Notes under the pieces: generated by a model
Told to the model about the DNA's origin: nothing
What the model saw: only the letters and a program-made list of their open reading frames with translations
The model's database searches: none
Source of the DNA: JBCBST01 sp039819115
GTDB lineage: Bacteria; Bacteroidota; Rhodothermia; Balneolales; Balneolaceae
Direction of reading: 5' to 3'
NCBI GenBank assembly: GCA_039819115.1
Contig: JBCBST010000134.1
Span: forward strand, 1 to 8,397
DNA: 8,397 nt
Part shown: positions 1-6,827 of the stretch, piece by piece
Layout of the letters: the number at the start of each line of letters is the position of its first letter
How positions within the stretch are numbered: position 1 is the first letter of the stretch
Position numbers and translations under genes: made by a program

Positions 1-23
1 TCTATATGAAAATTTCATATAGA
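1..23. repeat. Perfect 11-bp inverted repeat over the fni stop codon
   Basis: Bases 1-11 are the exact reverse complement of 13-23, with a single A at 12 between them. In minus-strand RNA it could fold into a stem of about 8 pairs with a loop of about 7 bases covering the last fni codons and the stop. It is AT-rich, and the sequence that would carry a U-tract is beyond the window edge. A terminator function therefore cannot be judged; a 3'-end stabilising hairpin or a protein site is also possible. Confidence 0.6.
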
Positions 24-1027
24 TGAGAACGATTTAACTCAGTCGGCGAAGTGCATCCCAGTAAGCATAAAATCATTCTTAACTCTTGTTCCCACCTGGA
101 ATACATCGCCATTAGTCCCTCTAAACCATCGTTATGAATCGCTTTGATTATAGGTTGAGCTGTTGCTGTAAAGTGAGCCCCCAAGCATAAGGCTTTTGTC
201 ATGTCGAAGGAGGTTCGTATTCCTCCGGAACCAATGATCTCGAAACTCTGCTCCCATTCCAATTCAGCAAGCTGTGTTATACATTCTGCTGTAGGTATTC
301 CCCAGTTATCAAATGCATAGTACGGATCCTGGTTGCTCTTACGTTGATTTTCTACCATGGCCCAACTTGTTCCTCCGGCCCCGGCTACATCAATAGCAGA
401 AACACCGGCATTAAGCAATCGTCGGGCAACAGATTCAGTGATTCCTGCACCCGTTTCTTTAACGATTACAGGAATGTGAATCGATGAGACCAATTGCTCG
501 ATTCCAAACAACACACCCTTAAAATTCTGATCTCCTTCAGGCTGCATTAGTTCCTGGAGTGGATTCAGATGAACAATTAGGGCATCTGCCCGAATCGCAT
601 CCAGCATACGACGTTGATAGTCTGGTTTCCACCCCTCTACCAATTGTACTCCCCCGATATTTGAGCAGATAAATGCCGTGGGTGCTTTTTCTCTTACAAC
701 AGAAAACGTCGGGATCACATCATCATGTTCCAGCATAGCACGCTGGCTCCCAACTCCAAACGGAAGGTTGACCTCTTCGCAGAACTCTGCAATGATTGCA
801 TTAACCGGACCAGATTCAGAGTATCCGCCGGTCATTGAGGAAATAAATAGTGGAAGGCTGAATAGACGTCCTAGTAAGGGAGTCTCAGCGGATACCTCCT
901 GAAGGTTAACTTCCGGTAATGCGTTGTGCACAAAGTCAAACCGTTCAAACCCGGATGTTTTTTGGTATTGGGTCGACTCTGTTATGGTGAGCTGAACGTG
1001 GTCTTTTTTTCTGTTTTTTATTCCCAT
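2..1027 (-). CDS. fni: Type 2 isopentenyl-diphosphate delta-isomerase (FMN-dependent)
   Basis: Interconverts isopentenyl diphosphate and dimethylallyl diphosphate in the cytoplasm, using reduced FMN, NADPH and Mg2+; it is unrelated to the type 1 enzyme. The 341-residue protein has the usual family length and a TIM-barrel layout. Visible family motifs are RKKDH (7-11) at the N-terminus, SSMTGG (63-68), GVGSQRAML (91-99), HLNPLQE (153-159) followed by QPEGD (162-166), the VKETGAGI strand (189-196), AGAGGT (215-220) and the phosphate-binding GSGGIR (266-271). I place the start at the ATG at 1027. A TTG two codons upstream (1033) would add only Met-Cys, and the ATG gives the family-like start just before RKKDH. 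No Shine-Dalgarno is visible. The gene lies 55 bases downstream of the SDR gene on the same strand, so co-transcription is plausible. The stop codon sits inside a perfect inverted repeat. The family call is secure; the symbol could equally be given as idi2. Confidence 0.93.
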   Translation of the reverse strand: MGIKNRKKDHVQLTITESTQYQKTSGFERFDFVHNALPEVNLQEVSAETPLLGRLFSLPLFISSMTGGYSESGPVNAIIAEFCEEVNLPFGVGSQRAMLEHDDVIPTFSVVREKAPTAFICSNIGGVQLVEGWKPDYQRRMLDAIRADALIVHLNPLQELMQPEGDQNFKGVLFGIEQLVSSIHIPVIVKETGAGITESVARRLLNAGVSAIDVAGAGGTSWAMVENQRKSNQDPYYAFDNWGIPTAECITQLAELEWEQSFEIIGSGGIRTSFDMTKALCLGAHFTATAQPIIKAIHNDGLEGLMAMYSRWEQELRMILCLLGCTSPTELNRSHLYEIFI

Positions 1028-1082
1028 GCACAAAAGTTAGGTATTAAAAGCGGAATGATTAAATCAGAATTATCCTGAATAA

Positions 1083-1805
1083 TCAGACCAGGTAACTTCC
1101 GGAGTTAATATGAAAGGTCTGTCCGGTCATGTGACTCAGGTTACCTGTGGAGATGGCAGCGCAAAGCTCACCAATTTGTTCTGGTGGCACAATCTCAGAT
1201 AAGGCCAGATCCTGGGTCAGATATTCCTCTCCGTACACGTCTATGGAATTGCGGGCCATATCGGTTTCAACAAAACCAGGACAAATCGTAAATGCCGTGA
1301 TCCCTTTTTTACCAAAACTACGGGCTACGCTTTTAGTAAATGCTACTAACCCACCTTTGCTGGAGGCATAGCTGGCGAATTCTTCGGTGTCTCCGCGATA
1401 AGCAGCCCTGGAAGCAATGTTAATGATGATACCTGGTATCTGGTGTTCACACCATGATTCTATTGCCCACTTGCATAGTAAGGCCGGAGCTCTGAGATTT
1501 ACCTGATGGATGCGATCCCAATTTTCGAGCCATGCACCATCCTGAGTACATTCAATCGGTGCTTCTTCAAAGATTCCGGCGTTATTGATCAATATGCCTG
1601 GGATATTCGGGGATGTAAACAACGATTGTAACTGTTCGAGCTGGTCCATGTCGTCAAAGCTACAGGCCATATGGGTATACCCTTTTTGGTTGAATGCTCC
1701 AGATAAGGATCTTGAAATACCGAGAACAGAATGTGATTTGGCTAAGAGTGAAGAACAAATTGATTTTCCAATGCCCCTGGACGAACCCGTTACGATTACA
1801 TGCAT
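1083..1805 (-). CDS. Short-chain dehydrogenase/reductase (classical SDR), substrate unknown
   Basis: An NAD(P)-dependent oxidoreductase of the classical SDR family, 240 residues, cytoplasmic with no signal or membrane segment. The Rossmann cofactor motif TGSSRGIG is at 6-13, the NNAG motif at 74-77, the catalytic Ser at 132 (NIAS), and the YxxxK pair at Tyr146 and Lys150. CPGFVETDM, the usual post-catalytic PG motif, follows. Arg32, just after the second beta strand, suggests NADPH rather than NADH, by family rule. I chose the ATG at 1805, which puts the glycine motif at the usual distance from the start; a TTG at 1859 would add 18 residues not typical of SDRs. No Shine-Dalgarno is seen. It resembles FabG-like 3-oxoacyl-ACP reductases in layout, but substrate cannot be read from sequence. 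It lies upstream of fni and downstream of the suf genes after a 206-base gap, so any link to either pathway is unproven. Confidence 0.88.
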   Translation of the reverse strand: MHVIVTGSSRGIGKSICSSLLAKSHSVLGISRSLSGAFNQKGYTHMACSFDDMDQLEQLQSLFTSPNIPGILINNAGIFEEAPIECTQDGAWLENWDRIHQVNLRAPALLCKWAIESWCEHQIPGIIINIASRAAYRGDTEEFASYASSKGGLVAFTKSVARSFGKKGITAFTICPGFVETDMARNSIDVYGEEYLTQDLALSEIVPPEQIGELCAAISTGNLSHMTGQTFHINSGSYLV

Positions 1806-1940
1806 ATTGTGTAGTAGATGTTTAAGTGAGAATATGCTCCACTCACACACGAAATACAATACGTTGCACTCTCGTGATCCTTGAGTGTACCACTAACCAA
1901 CTGCCGAGTAATAACTGTAGTTCGTTAAATAGAAACTCAA

Positions 1941-1957
1941 TGAGCTTAGAAAGCTCA
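1941..1957. repeat. 7-bp inverted repeat in the DUF2480-SDR gap
   Basis: TGAGCTT (1941-1947) and AAGCTCA (1951-1957) are exact reverse complements with a 3-base spacer. On the minus strand this hairpin follows the T-run of the possible terminator rather than preceding one, so alone it is not a terminator in that direction. It could be a second structure in the same transcript end or an operator for the SDR gene. The rest of the 1806-2011 gap shows no gene and no confident promoter. Confidence 0.5.
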
Positions 1958-1978
1958 AAAAAAATCTGGTTTTAGATT
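1957..1978 (-). terminator. Possible weak intrinsic terminator after the suf operon
   Basis: Read on the minus strand, a 5-bp stem (AATCT/AGATT) with a 6-base loop runs directly into a run of eight T, two of them in the stem. It starts about 35 bases after the DUF2480 stop codon, where a transcript end would be expected. The stem is short and AT-rich, so it may be inefficient and allow read-through into the SDR and fni genes. Confidence 0.35.
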
Positions 1979-2011
1979 ACATTTTTCGGCGGTTAAAGAA
2001 AATGAGGTAGC

Positions 2012-2518
2012 TCAGCCTTTATACACAGGCACAAAACTGCATGCCTCACCATACATGATCTTTCGTGCAACCTGGAGGAGCTTATTGGTTGCTAATACGT
2101 ATACAGAATCAGGCACATGTACATCTCCGCATCCTTTGAGGAGCACAAATTTTCCTTCATAAAGAGACCAGTTATGATCATTCAGTGCCCGTTCAAACAA
2201 TTGGTGCCTGGCAGTGTCAGGTTCCAGATGCATTACATCTTTCGCGTGTTCAGAAGCAAAGGTGGTAATCAACATCCAGGCCCATGGTGCTATTATTGCT
2301 TCCGTGGAACAGAACACGCACAGTACTTTTCCCTGGTATTGCTCCCAGTCATAGTTGGCAAGATCATTCCGAAAATCCTGCTCTTTGAGTAATAGCCCCA
2401 TGTGCAGGAATGACTTGATATCAAGGGATACGATATCGTCAGTAGGAGCGAAATCAGCCAGATCAATGGTAACTAACTTTGTATTCGCTTTTACGCGATT
2501 TATAATTGGTTCTGCCAT
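2012..2518 (-). CDS. DUF2480-family protein, uncharacterised, last gene of the suf operon
   Basis: A 168-residue soluble protein of unknown function. I recognise it as DUF2480 from the N-terminal EPIINRV, the central YxGK and Cys-containing segments, KGCGDVHVP (128-136) and the C-terminal GEACSFVPVYK (157-167). These are remembered family hallmarks, not a search result. No signal peptide or membrane helix is seen. Cysteines are at 67 and 70 (a CxxC), 130 and 160. Two halves align without gaps at an offset of 59 residues (about 53-99 against 112-158), sharing Trp, Tyr, Gly-Lys, Thr, Ala, Met and Glu, so the protein looks internally duplicated. I chose the ATG at 2518, ten bases after the sufA stop; an upstream start at 2623 would overlap sufA by about 95 bases and add residues that do not look like the family. 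The suf context suggests a role in iron-sulfur assembly or delivery, but this is inference only. Confidence 0.82.
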   Translation of the reverse strand: MAEPIINRVKANTKLVTIDLADFAPTDDIVSLDIKSFLHMGLLLKEQDFRNDLANYDWEQYQGKVLCVFCSTEAIIAPWAWMLITTFASEHAKDVMHLEPDTARHQLFERALNDHNWSLYEGKFVLLKGCGDVHVPDSVYVLATNKLLQVARKIMYGEACSFVPVYKG

Positions 2519-2528
2519 AATAAGTATA

Positions 2529-2864
2529 TCAAACCGAAAAACTCTCTCCACAGGAGCAGGTACGGGAAGCATTTGGGTTATGAAAATGAAACCCCTGCCC
2601 TTCCAGGCCATCCGTATAATCAAGCTCGGTACCAGCCAGGTATAAAAAACTGCGCATGTCCACCCAAACTTTCAGCTCACCAAATTCAAAAACATGATCG
2701 TTATCGGCAGGCCGGGCGTCCTCTTTAAAATCGAGGTCGTAGGTTAGCCCAGAGCAACCTCCACTCACCACTCCTACTTTGAGTATGGCTTCTTTAGAAA
2801 CGGCCTGTTCTTCTCTGATCTGATCGATTCGCTTTACAGCACGTTCACTAACGGTAATTTCCAT
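2529..2864 (-). CDS. sufA: A-type iron-sulfur carrier (HesB/IscA/SufA family)
   Basis: A small carrier (111 residues) that accepts a cluster from a scaffold and passes it to target proteins. The three cysteines that define the family are present: Cys37 in SGGCSG (35-39 region), and Cys103 and Cys105 in the C-terminal TCSCGESF. The length matches the usual 105-120. GFHFHNPN (91-98) before the last pair is the typical family approach to the metal site. It lies 23 bases after the Nfu-like gene and has a clear GAGG Shine-Dalgarno six bases before its ATG. It is ten bases before DUF2480. SufA, IscA and ErpA cannot be separated by sequence alone; I use sufA because of its place in a suf operon. Confidence 0.88.
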   Translation of the reverse strand: MEITVSERAVKRIDQIREEQAVSKEAILKVGVVSGGCSGLTYDLDFKEDARPADNDHVFEFGELKVWVDMRSFLYLAGTELDYTDGLEGQGFHFHNPNASRTCSCGESFSV

Positions 2865-2870
2865 TCCGAA

Positions 2871-2874
2871 CCTC
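2871..2874 (-). promoter_or_regulatory. Shine-Dalgarno of sufA
   Basis: GAGG on the minus strand, six bases before the sufA ATG, inside the 23-base gap after the Nfu-like gene. It is one of only two clear ribosome binding sites in the window and supports the start at 2864. Confidence 0.6.
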
Positions 2875-2887
2875 GGTATGCTCTTTA

Positions 2888-3439
2888 TTAAACCGAAATA
2901 ACCTGAATTTCAGGGTCAATACGTTTTACCATACTCTCAATGGCATATAGCGTTCCTGTTGTAGCCGTAGGGCATGTACCACAGGCACCCTGGTAATGCA
3001 CCTTAAGTCGGTTTCCTTCCAAACTGAGTACTTTTAGCCCTCCTCCATCAGCAAGAAGATAAGGTCTTACCTGGTCATCCAGCATCCGATTAATTTCTTT
3101 AAGACGTGGATCGTCCGATTCCTGGGCTTCTTTACTAACGTGTACTTCAGCATCCTCTTCTATGTCAGTGAGAGGTTGGGCTTCCCGAATAGGTGGGGCC
3201 AGTTTGCGAAGCAGTTCACTCCAAACGGCTTTACCATCCTGGGTAACGGTTACATATTTGTCAACGTAGTACACGTTAATTACGTTATCAATATGGAACA
3301 AGGCGGAAGCCAGCTGATCATGTTCCGCTTCCATTGAGTTTTCAAAAGAACGGGTTACCCCTTTAGTTAGCGGTTCATCCAGCACAAAACGCATAGCGTC
3401 AGGGTTAGGTGTGCGTTCTATTTCTCTGATTTTAGCCAT
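2888..3439 (-). CDS. nfu: NifU/Nfu-type iron-sulfur scaffold or carrier with Nfu N-terminal domain
   Basis: A 183-residue protein with two domains. Residues about 4-85 form the Nfu N-terminal domain, shown by ERTPNPDAMRFVL (8-20), the same domain found in mitochondrial NFU1. A charged, acidic linker (about 92-110) leads to a NifU C-terminal-like domain (about 112-183) with DGGG (131-134) and the cluster-binding GACGTCP (151-157), in which Cys153 and Cys156 form the CxxC. In the family, two subunits share one [4Fe-4S] cluster through these pairs and give it to client enzymes. Both expected cysteines are present, so it looks functional. It is not the A-type/Nfu fusion seen as NfuA in Escherichia coli, because the N-terminal domain differs. 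It starts 20 bases after the sufS stop, with no Shine-Dalgarno, and precedes sufA by 23 bases. Confidence 0.88.
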   Translation of the reverse strand: MAKIREIERTPNPDAMRFVLDEPLTKGVTRSFENSMEAEHDQLASALFHIDNVINVYYVDKYVTVTQDGKAVWSELLRKLAPPIREAQPLTDIEEDAEVHVSKEAQESDDPRLKEINRMLDDQVRPYLLADGGGLKVLSLEGNRLKVHYQGACGTCPTATTGTLYAIESMVKRIDPEIQVISV

Positions 3440-3459
3440 CTGTATATCCGAATAAGTAA

Positions 3460-4707
3460 TTAGTCAAAAAATGATTGTACATAGTGGATACCCTCTGCAA
3501 GTGCATCGATATCCTTCCTGTTATTATAAAAAGAAATACTTGCCCGCGCAGTACCCGGTATGTTATACCAGTCCATGAGAGGTTGGGCACAATGATGCCC
3601 CGTTCTAACTGCGATACCCTTTTGATCGAGTATGGTTCCTGCATCTGTTGGATGAATACCGTCCAGCATAAATGAAATAACAGACGCTTTGTTCCTGGAA
3701 GTACCAATGATGCGCACTCCATCCATTGAGCTTATCTTCTCAGTGGCATAGTCTAATAATTCCTGCTCCCGCTGCTGAACAGAATCCATGCCAAGACTCA
3801 TCATGTAATCAGCAGCTGCTCCGAGACCAATCCCGGCAGCTATCGGTGGGGTTCCGGCTTCAAACCGCAAAGGAACATCGTTGTAGGTAGTCTTTTCGAT
3901 ACTGACTTTATCAATCATATCGCCACCGCCACGATAAGGTGGCATAGCTTCCAGTAATTCCATCTTCCCATACAGAATACCAAAGCCTGTAGGACCACAC
4001 ATTTTGTGTGCAGAAAAAGTGAAAAAATCACAATCCAGGTCACGAACATCCACTTTTGAATGTGGAACAGACTGGGCTCCATCCAATAACGTTACCGCAC
4101 CAACAGAATGTGCCGAAGCGATCATTTCTTTTACAGGGTTTACGGTCCCCAGTACATTAGAAACATGTATGATAGCCAGTATTTTGGTTTTTGGAGAGAG
4201 TAGTTCATGGAAGGTATCCATGTCAAGCTCTCCGTTTTCCGTAACTGGAATAGCTTTTATGATAGCGCCCGTACGCTCAGCGATCATCTGCCAGGGAACA
4301 ATATTAGCATGATGCTCCATATGTGAGAGTAAGATCTCATCCCCCTCAGTCAGATTCGACATCCCCCAACTGTTTGCAACCAGGTTAATGGAGTCGGTAG
4401 TGCCGGTGGTGTAGATGATTTCACGTTCAGAAGCAGCATTTAGCAATCGTTGAATTTTACCACGGGTAGCTTCATAGGCGTTTGTTGCTGCCTGGCTTAG
4501 TGTATGAATGCCACGATGTACATTTGCGTGTTCGTTGTGGTGATATGCGTTAATCCGCTCAATAACAGGCAATGGCATCTGGCTACTGGCTCCGTTATCA
4601 AGATACACCAATGGCATTCCGTTCACTTCTTGCTGAAGTACCGGGAACTGGGCCCGTACGGTTTCCCAGTTTATGATTGTATCGACAGATGCAGGCTGGC
4701 TAAGCAT
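3460..4707 (-). CDS. sufS: Cysteine desulfurase SufS (group II, PLP-dependent)
   Basis: Removes sulfur from L-cysteine, giving alanine and an enzyme-bound persulfide that feeds cluster assembly. The protein has 415 residues, normal for SufS. The PLP Schiff-base lysine is Lys235 in FSAHK (231-235). The PLP-ring His is in EHHAN (131-135), and Asp209 in LLDGAQS is the usual pyridine-nitrogen contact. The persulfide-forming cysteine is Cys373 in RTGHHCAQPLM (368-378), which is the SufS/CsdA (group II) pattern rather than the longer IscS loop. The ATG at 4707 lies six bases after the sufD stop with no visible Shine-Dalgarno, so it probably depends on coupling to sufD translation. Group II enzymes are slow without a SufE or SufU partner, and neither gene is found in this window. 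Confidence 0.95.
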   Translation of the reverse strand: MLSQPASVDTIINWETVRAQFPVLQQEVNGMPLVYLDNGASSQMPLPVIERINAYHHNEHANVHRGIHTLSQAATNAYEATRGKIQRLLNAASEREIIYTTGTTDSINLVANSWGMSNLTEGDEILLSHMEHHANIVPWQMIAERTGAIIKAIPVTENGELDMDTFHELLSPKTKILAIIHVSNVLGTVNPVKEMIASAHSVGAVTLLDGAQSVPHSKVDVRDLDCDFFTFSAHKMCGPTGFGILYGKMELLEAMPPYRGGGDMIDKVSIEKTTYNDVPLRFEAGTPPIAAGIGLGAAADYMMSLGMDSVQQREQELLDYATEKISSMDGVRIIGTSRNKASVISFMLDGIHPTDAGTILDQKGIAVRTGHHCAQPLMDWYNIPGTARASISFYNNRKDIDALAEGIHYVQSFFD

Positions 4708-4713
4708 AATGCG

Positions 4714-6015
4714 TTAATCGCGGGTCGTATATTTAATGACTTCTTCCAATAATAGCTTTTCAACAGATTCCACTTCCATACTCTCAACGCTCTCTAATGC
4801 AAAGGCGTATACTAATAACTCGCGGGCTTTTTGTTCGGTCAATCCACGACTATGAAGGTAGAATACCTCTTCTTCATCAAGATAACCGATGGTTGCTCCG
4901 TGTGAACAACGCACATCATCGGCAAAAATCTCTAATTGCGGTTTCGTGTTCACCTTACCGTCTTCAGAAAGCAGCAGGTTTCGGTTCTCCTGAAAAGAAT
5001 CAATCTTTTGTGCGTCTTTAGCAACGAAAATCTTTCCGTTAAAAATGGAGTGGGCTTTATCATTTACCACCACTTTGTGAAGCTGATGGCTGTTACCGTG
5101 CGCAAAACGGTGATCCATGATGGAATGAGTGTCTGCGATTTGCTCTCCATCAATCAGTACCAATCCATCTACCGTAAAATCTACTTCTTCTGCATTTTGT
5201 ATAACACGGGGTTCATTCCGAAACAGCTTTGCCCCGAGACAGATCGTATATGAGTGATATTCTGCGTTACGCTCAAGACTGGCGACAGGGCGAGAAATAT
5301 GACTGGCCTTTTTGCTGTCGCGTTGAATCCTTGCATGGTGAACATGAGCACCTTCAAAGAGCTTAAATTCAGCCACAGGTACATTAAGGTATATGTTATT
5401 ACCCAAACCGACATGCTCTTCGATGATCGTAGCTTTTGAATACATTTCACCTACGAACAAAACCCTCGGAGTAGCATAAAAGGGATGTTCAGCATCCGTG
5501 AATACATTAAGGATGTGAATAGGAGCTTCTATTACCGTCTCTTTTGGAACGTATATGTATGCCCCATCCTGAATATTTGCATCATTCAGAGCCACAAAAA
5601 CATCTTCTTCGTAGTTTACAATAGAACCCAGAAACGACACGTGTTCGTGGTCCTTTACATCCGGCAGGTTCCCAACAATAACCCCGGAAGGCAAATCGTC
5701 AAGCGAGGATAATTCTGAGCTGAACACTCCATTAACAAAAACCAGTCTGCTGTTCAGTGCCTCAGGAAGCAGGTAAGGATTGATGTCAGGCGTTCCTGAG
5801 GGATTAGCGCCGGTTATGGAAACAAAATGATGCTTTGAGATGGACTTAAGATCGGTGAATCTCCATTCCTCATGCTTTTTTGTAGGAAACGGGAACGTAG
5901 CGAGCCCGTGGTTCCCGGCATTCCGGATTGGTTCGAAGGCATTTGATGCCTGTGGAGCAGGAACTGCGTCCAGAAACTCCACCAATGTTAGGGGTGATTC
6001 GATAACACTGCTCAT
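4714..6015 (-). CDS. sufD: SufD, Fe-S cluster assembly scaffold subunit
   Basis: Partner of SufB in the SufBC2D scaffold, where it helps iron acquisition and cluster formation; it is a SufB paralogue with the same beta-helix core. The protein has 433 residues, close to the usual 420-440. Visible features are the N-terminal HEEWRFTDL (48-56), a beta-helix core, and the C-terminal DDVRCSHGATIG (366-377). His372 in that segment corresponds by motif to the functional His360 of the Escherichia coli protein, and Cys370 precedes it. YLHSRGLTEQKARELL (386-401) is the conserved C-terminal helical entry that contacts SufC. Its ATG overlaps the sufC stop by one base (TAATG), and a GGAGAGG ribosome site sits in the last sufC codons, so translation is probably coupled. 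No lost key residue is seen. Confidence 0.95.
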   Translation of the reverse strand: MSSVIESPLTLVEFLDAVPAPQASNAFEPIRNAGNHGLATFPFPTKKHEEWRFTDLKSISKHHFVSITGANPSGTPDINPYLLPEALNSRLVFVNGVFSSELSSLDDLPSGVIVGNLPDVKDHEHVSFLGSIVNYEEDVFVALNDANIQDGAYIYVPKETVIEAPIHILNVFTDAEHPFYATPRVLFVGEMYSKATIIEEHVGLGNNIYLNVPVAEFKLFEGAHVHHARIQRDSKKASHISRPVASLERNAEYHSYTICLGAKLFRNEPRVIQNAEEVDFTVDGLVLIDGEQIADTHSIMDHRFAHGNSHQLHKVVVNDKAHSIFNGKIFVAKDAQKIDSFQENRNLLLSEDGKVNTKPQLEIFADDVRCSHGATIGYLDEEEVFYLHSRGLTEQKARELLVYAFALESVESMEVESVEKLLLEEVIKYTTRD

Positions 6016-6788
6016 TAGTGAACCTCTCCATTCACCATGAACTCTTTTTCCAACCAGTCATAACCCTGTGCTTCGAGTTCTCTTGCCAGATCTTTACCAC
6101 CGGACTTAACGATTTTACCACCCATCATTACATGTACAAAGTCGGGCTGAACGTAGTTTAGCAATCGCTGGTAGTGGGTAATCATAACGATGGCATTTTC
6201 ATTATTAGAAAACCGGTTAACACCGTCTGATACAACTTTGAGGGCATCGATATCTAACCCGGAATCTGTTTCATCAAGGAATGCCAACTTTGGGTTAAGT
6301 ACAGCCATCTGGAAGATTTCATTCTTCTTCTTTTCGCCACCTGAGAACCCAGTATTTATACTACGTTCCAGAAAATCGTTGCTCATGTTTATTACATCAA
6401 GCTTGCTGACCAGATAGTCTTCAAACTCAAGAGGATCAAGTTCATCTCGTCCATTTGCGCGGGCAATGGTGTTATACGCCTCGCGGAGTAATGTTTTATT
6501 GGTAATACCCGGTACTTCTACCGGGTATTGGAAGGCAAGAAACAAACCAAGATGTGCGCGTTCATCGGCATCCATTTCAACGATGTCTTCCCCGTTATAA
6601 AGGATTTCACCTTCTGTAATTTCGTATTCCGGGTGACCAGCCACTACTTTTGACAATGTGCTTTTGCCGCTGCCATTTGGGCCCATGATAGCATGAATTT
6701 CTCCGGCATTAACAGTCAGGTTAACCCCTTTCAGGATTTGGATGTCTTCGCCTTCAACCTCGGCATGTAAATTTTTAATTTCTAACAC
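6015..6788 (-). CDS. sufC: SufC, ABC-type ATPase of Fe-S cluster assembly
   Basis: Soluble ABC ATPase that dimerises on SufB and SufD and drives the conformational change needed for cluster assembly. It is not a transporter, and no membrane partner is encoded nearby. The protein has 257 residues. Walker A is GPNGSGKST (36-44, Lys42), the Q-loop Gln is 87 (AFQYPVEVPG), the signature is FSGGEKKKNE (148-157), Walker B ends in LDE with Glu173, the D-loop is SGLD (176-179), and the H-loop His is 205 (ITHYQ). LDETDSGLDIDALK and the SGGEKKKNE form are characteristic of SufC among ABC proteins. The start codon is GTG at 6788: an in-frame stop occurs nine codons upstream with no ATG between, and the resulting N-terminus aligns with known SufC. 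It follows sufB by 39 bases and overlaps sufD by one base. Confidence 0.96.
   Translation of the reverse strand: MLEIKNLHAEVEGEDIQILKGVNLTVNAGEIHAIMGPNGSGKSTLSKVVAGHPEYEITEGEILYNGEDIVEMDADERAHLGLFLAFQYPVEVPGITNKTLLREAYNTIARANGRDELDPLEFEDYLVSKLDVINMSNDFLERSINTGFSGGEKKKNEIFQMAVLNPKLAFLDETDSGLDIDALKVVSDGVNRFSNNENAIVMITHYQRLLNYVQPDFVHVMMGGKIVKSGGKDLARELEAQGYDWLEKEFMVNGEVH
6023..6029 (-). promoter_or_regulatory. Shine-Dalgarno of sufD, inside the end of sufC
   Basis: GGAGAGG on the minus strand lies seven bases before the sufD ATG and is formed by the last Gly-Glu-Val codons of sufC. With the TAATG stop-start overlap, it marks coupled translation and confirms the sufD start. Confidence 0.7.
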
Positions 6789-6827
6789 GGTGATATGGGT
6801 TCTTTTTGATGATTATGGTTTGATGAC

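Noticed and set aside
1028..1050. A TA-TTTG-like box just before fni as a Bacteroidota promoter
   Set aside because: The spacing is off by one base from the TAnnTTTG pattern, and it lies only a few bases before the start codon, so it would give an almost leaderless message.
2519..2623. N-terminal extension of the DUF2480 frame to 2623
   Set aside because: It overlaps the end of sufA in another frame, and the ATG at 2518 gives the family-like N-terminus with a normal ten-base gap.
3432..3722. 96-residue minus-strand frame within sufS
   Set aside because: It lies in another frame over a well-supported sufS end with the catalytic cysteine motif and shows no recognisable family.
4936..5253. Plus-strand reading frame of 105 codons opposite sufD
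   Set aside because: It is antisense to a conserved gene and shows no family motif, so it is most likely a chance frame.
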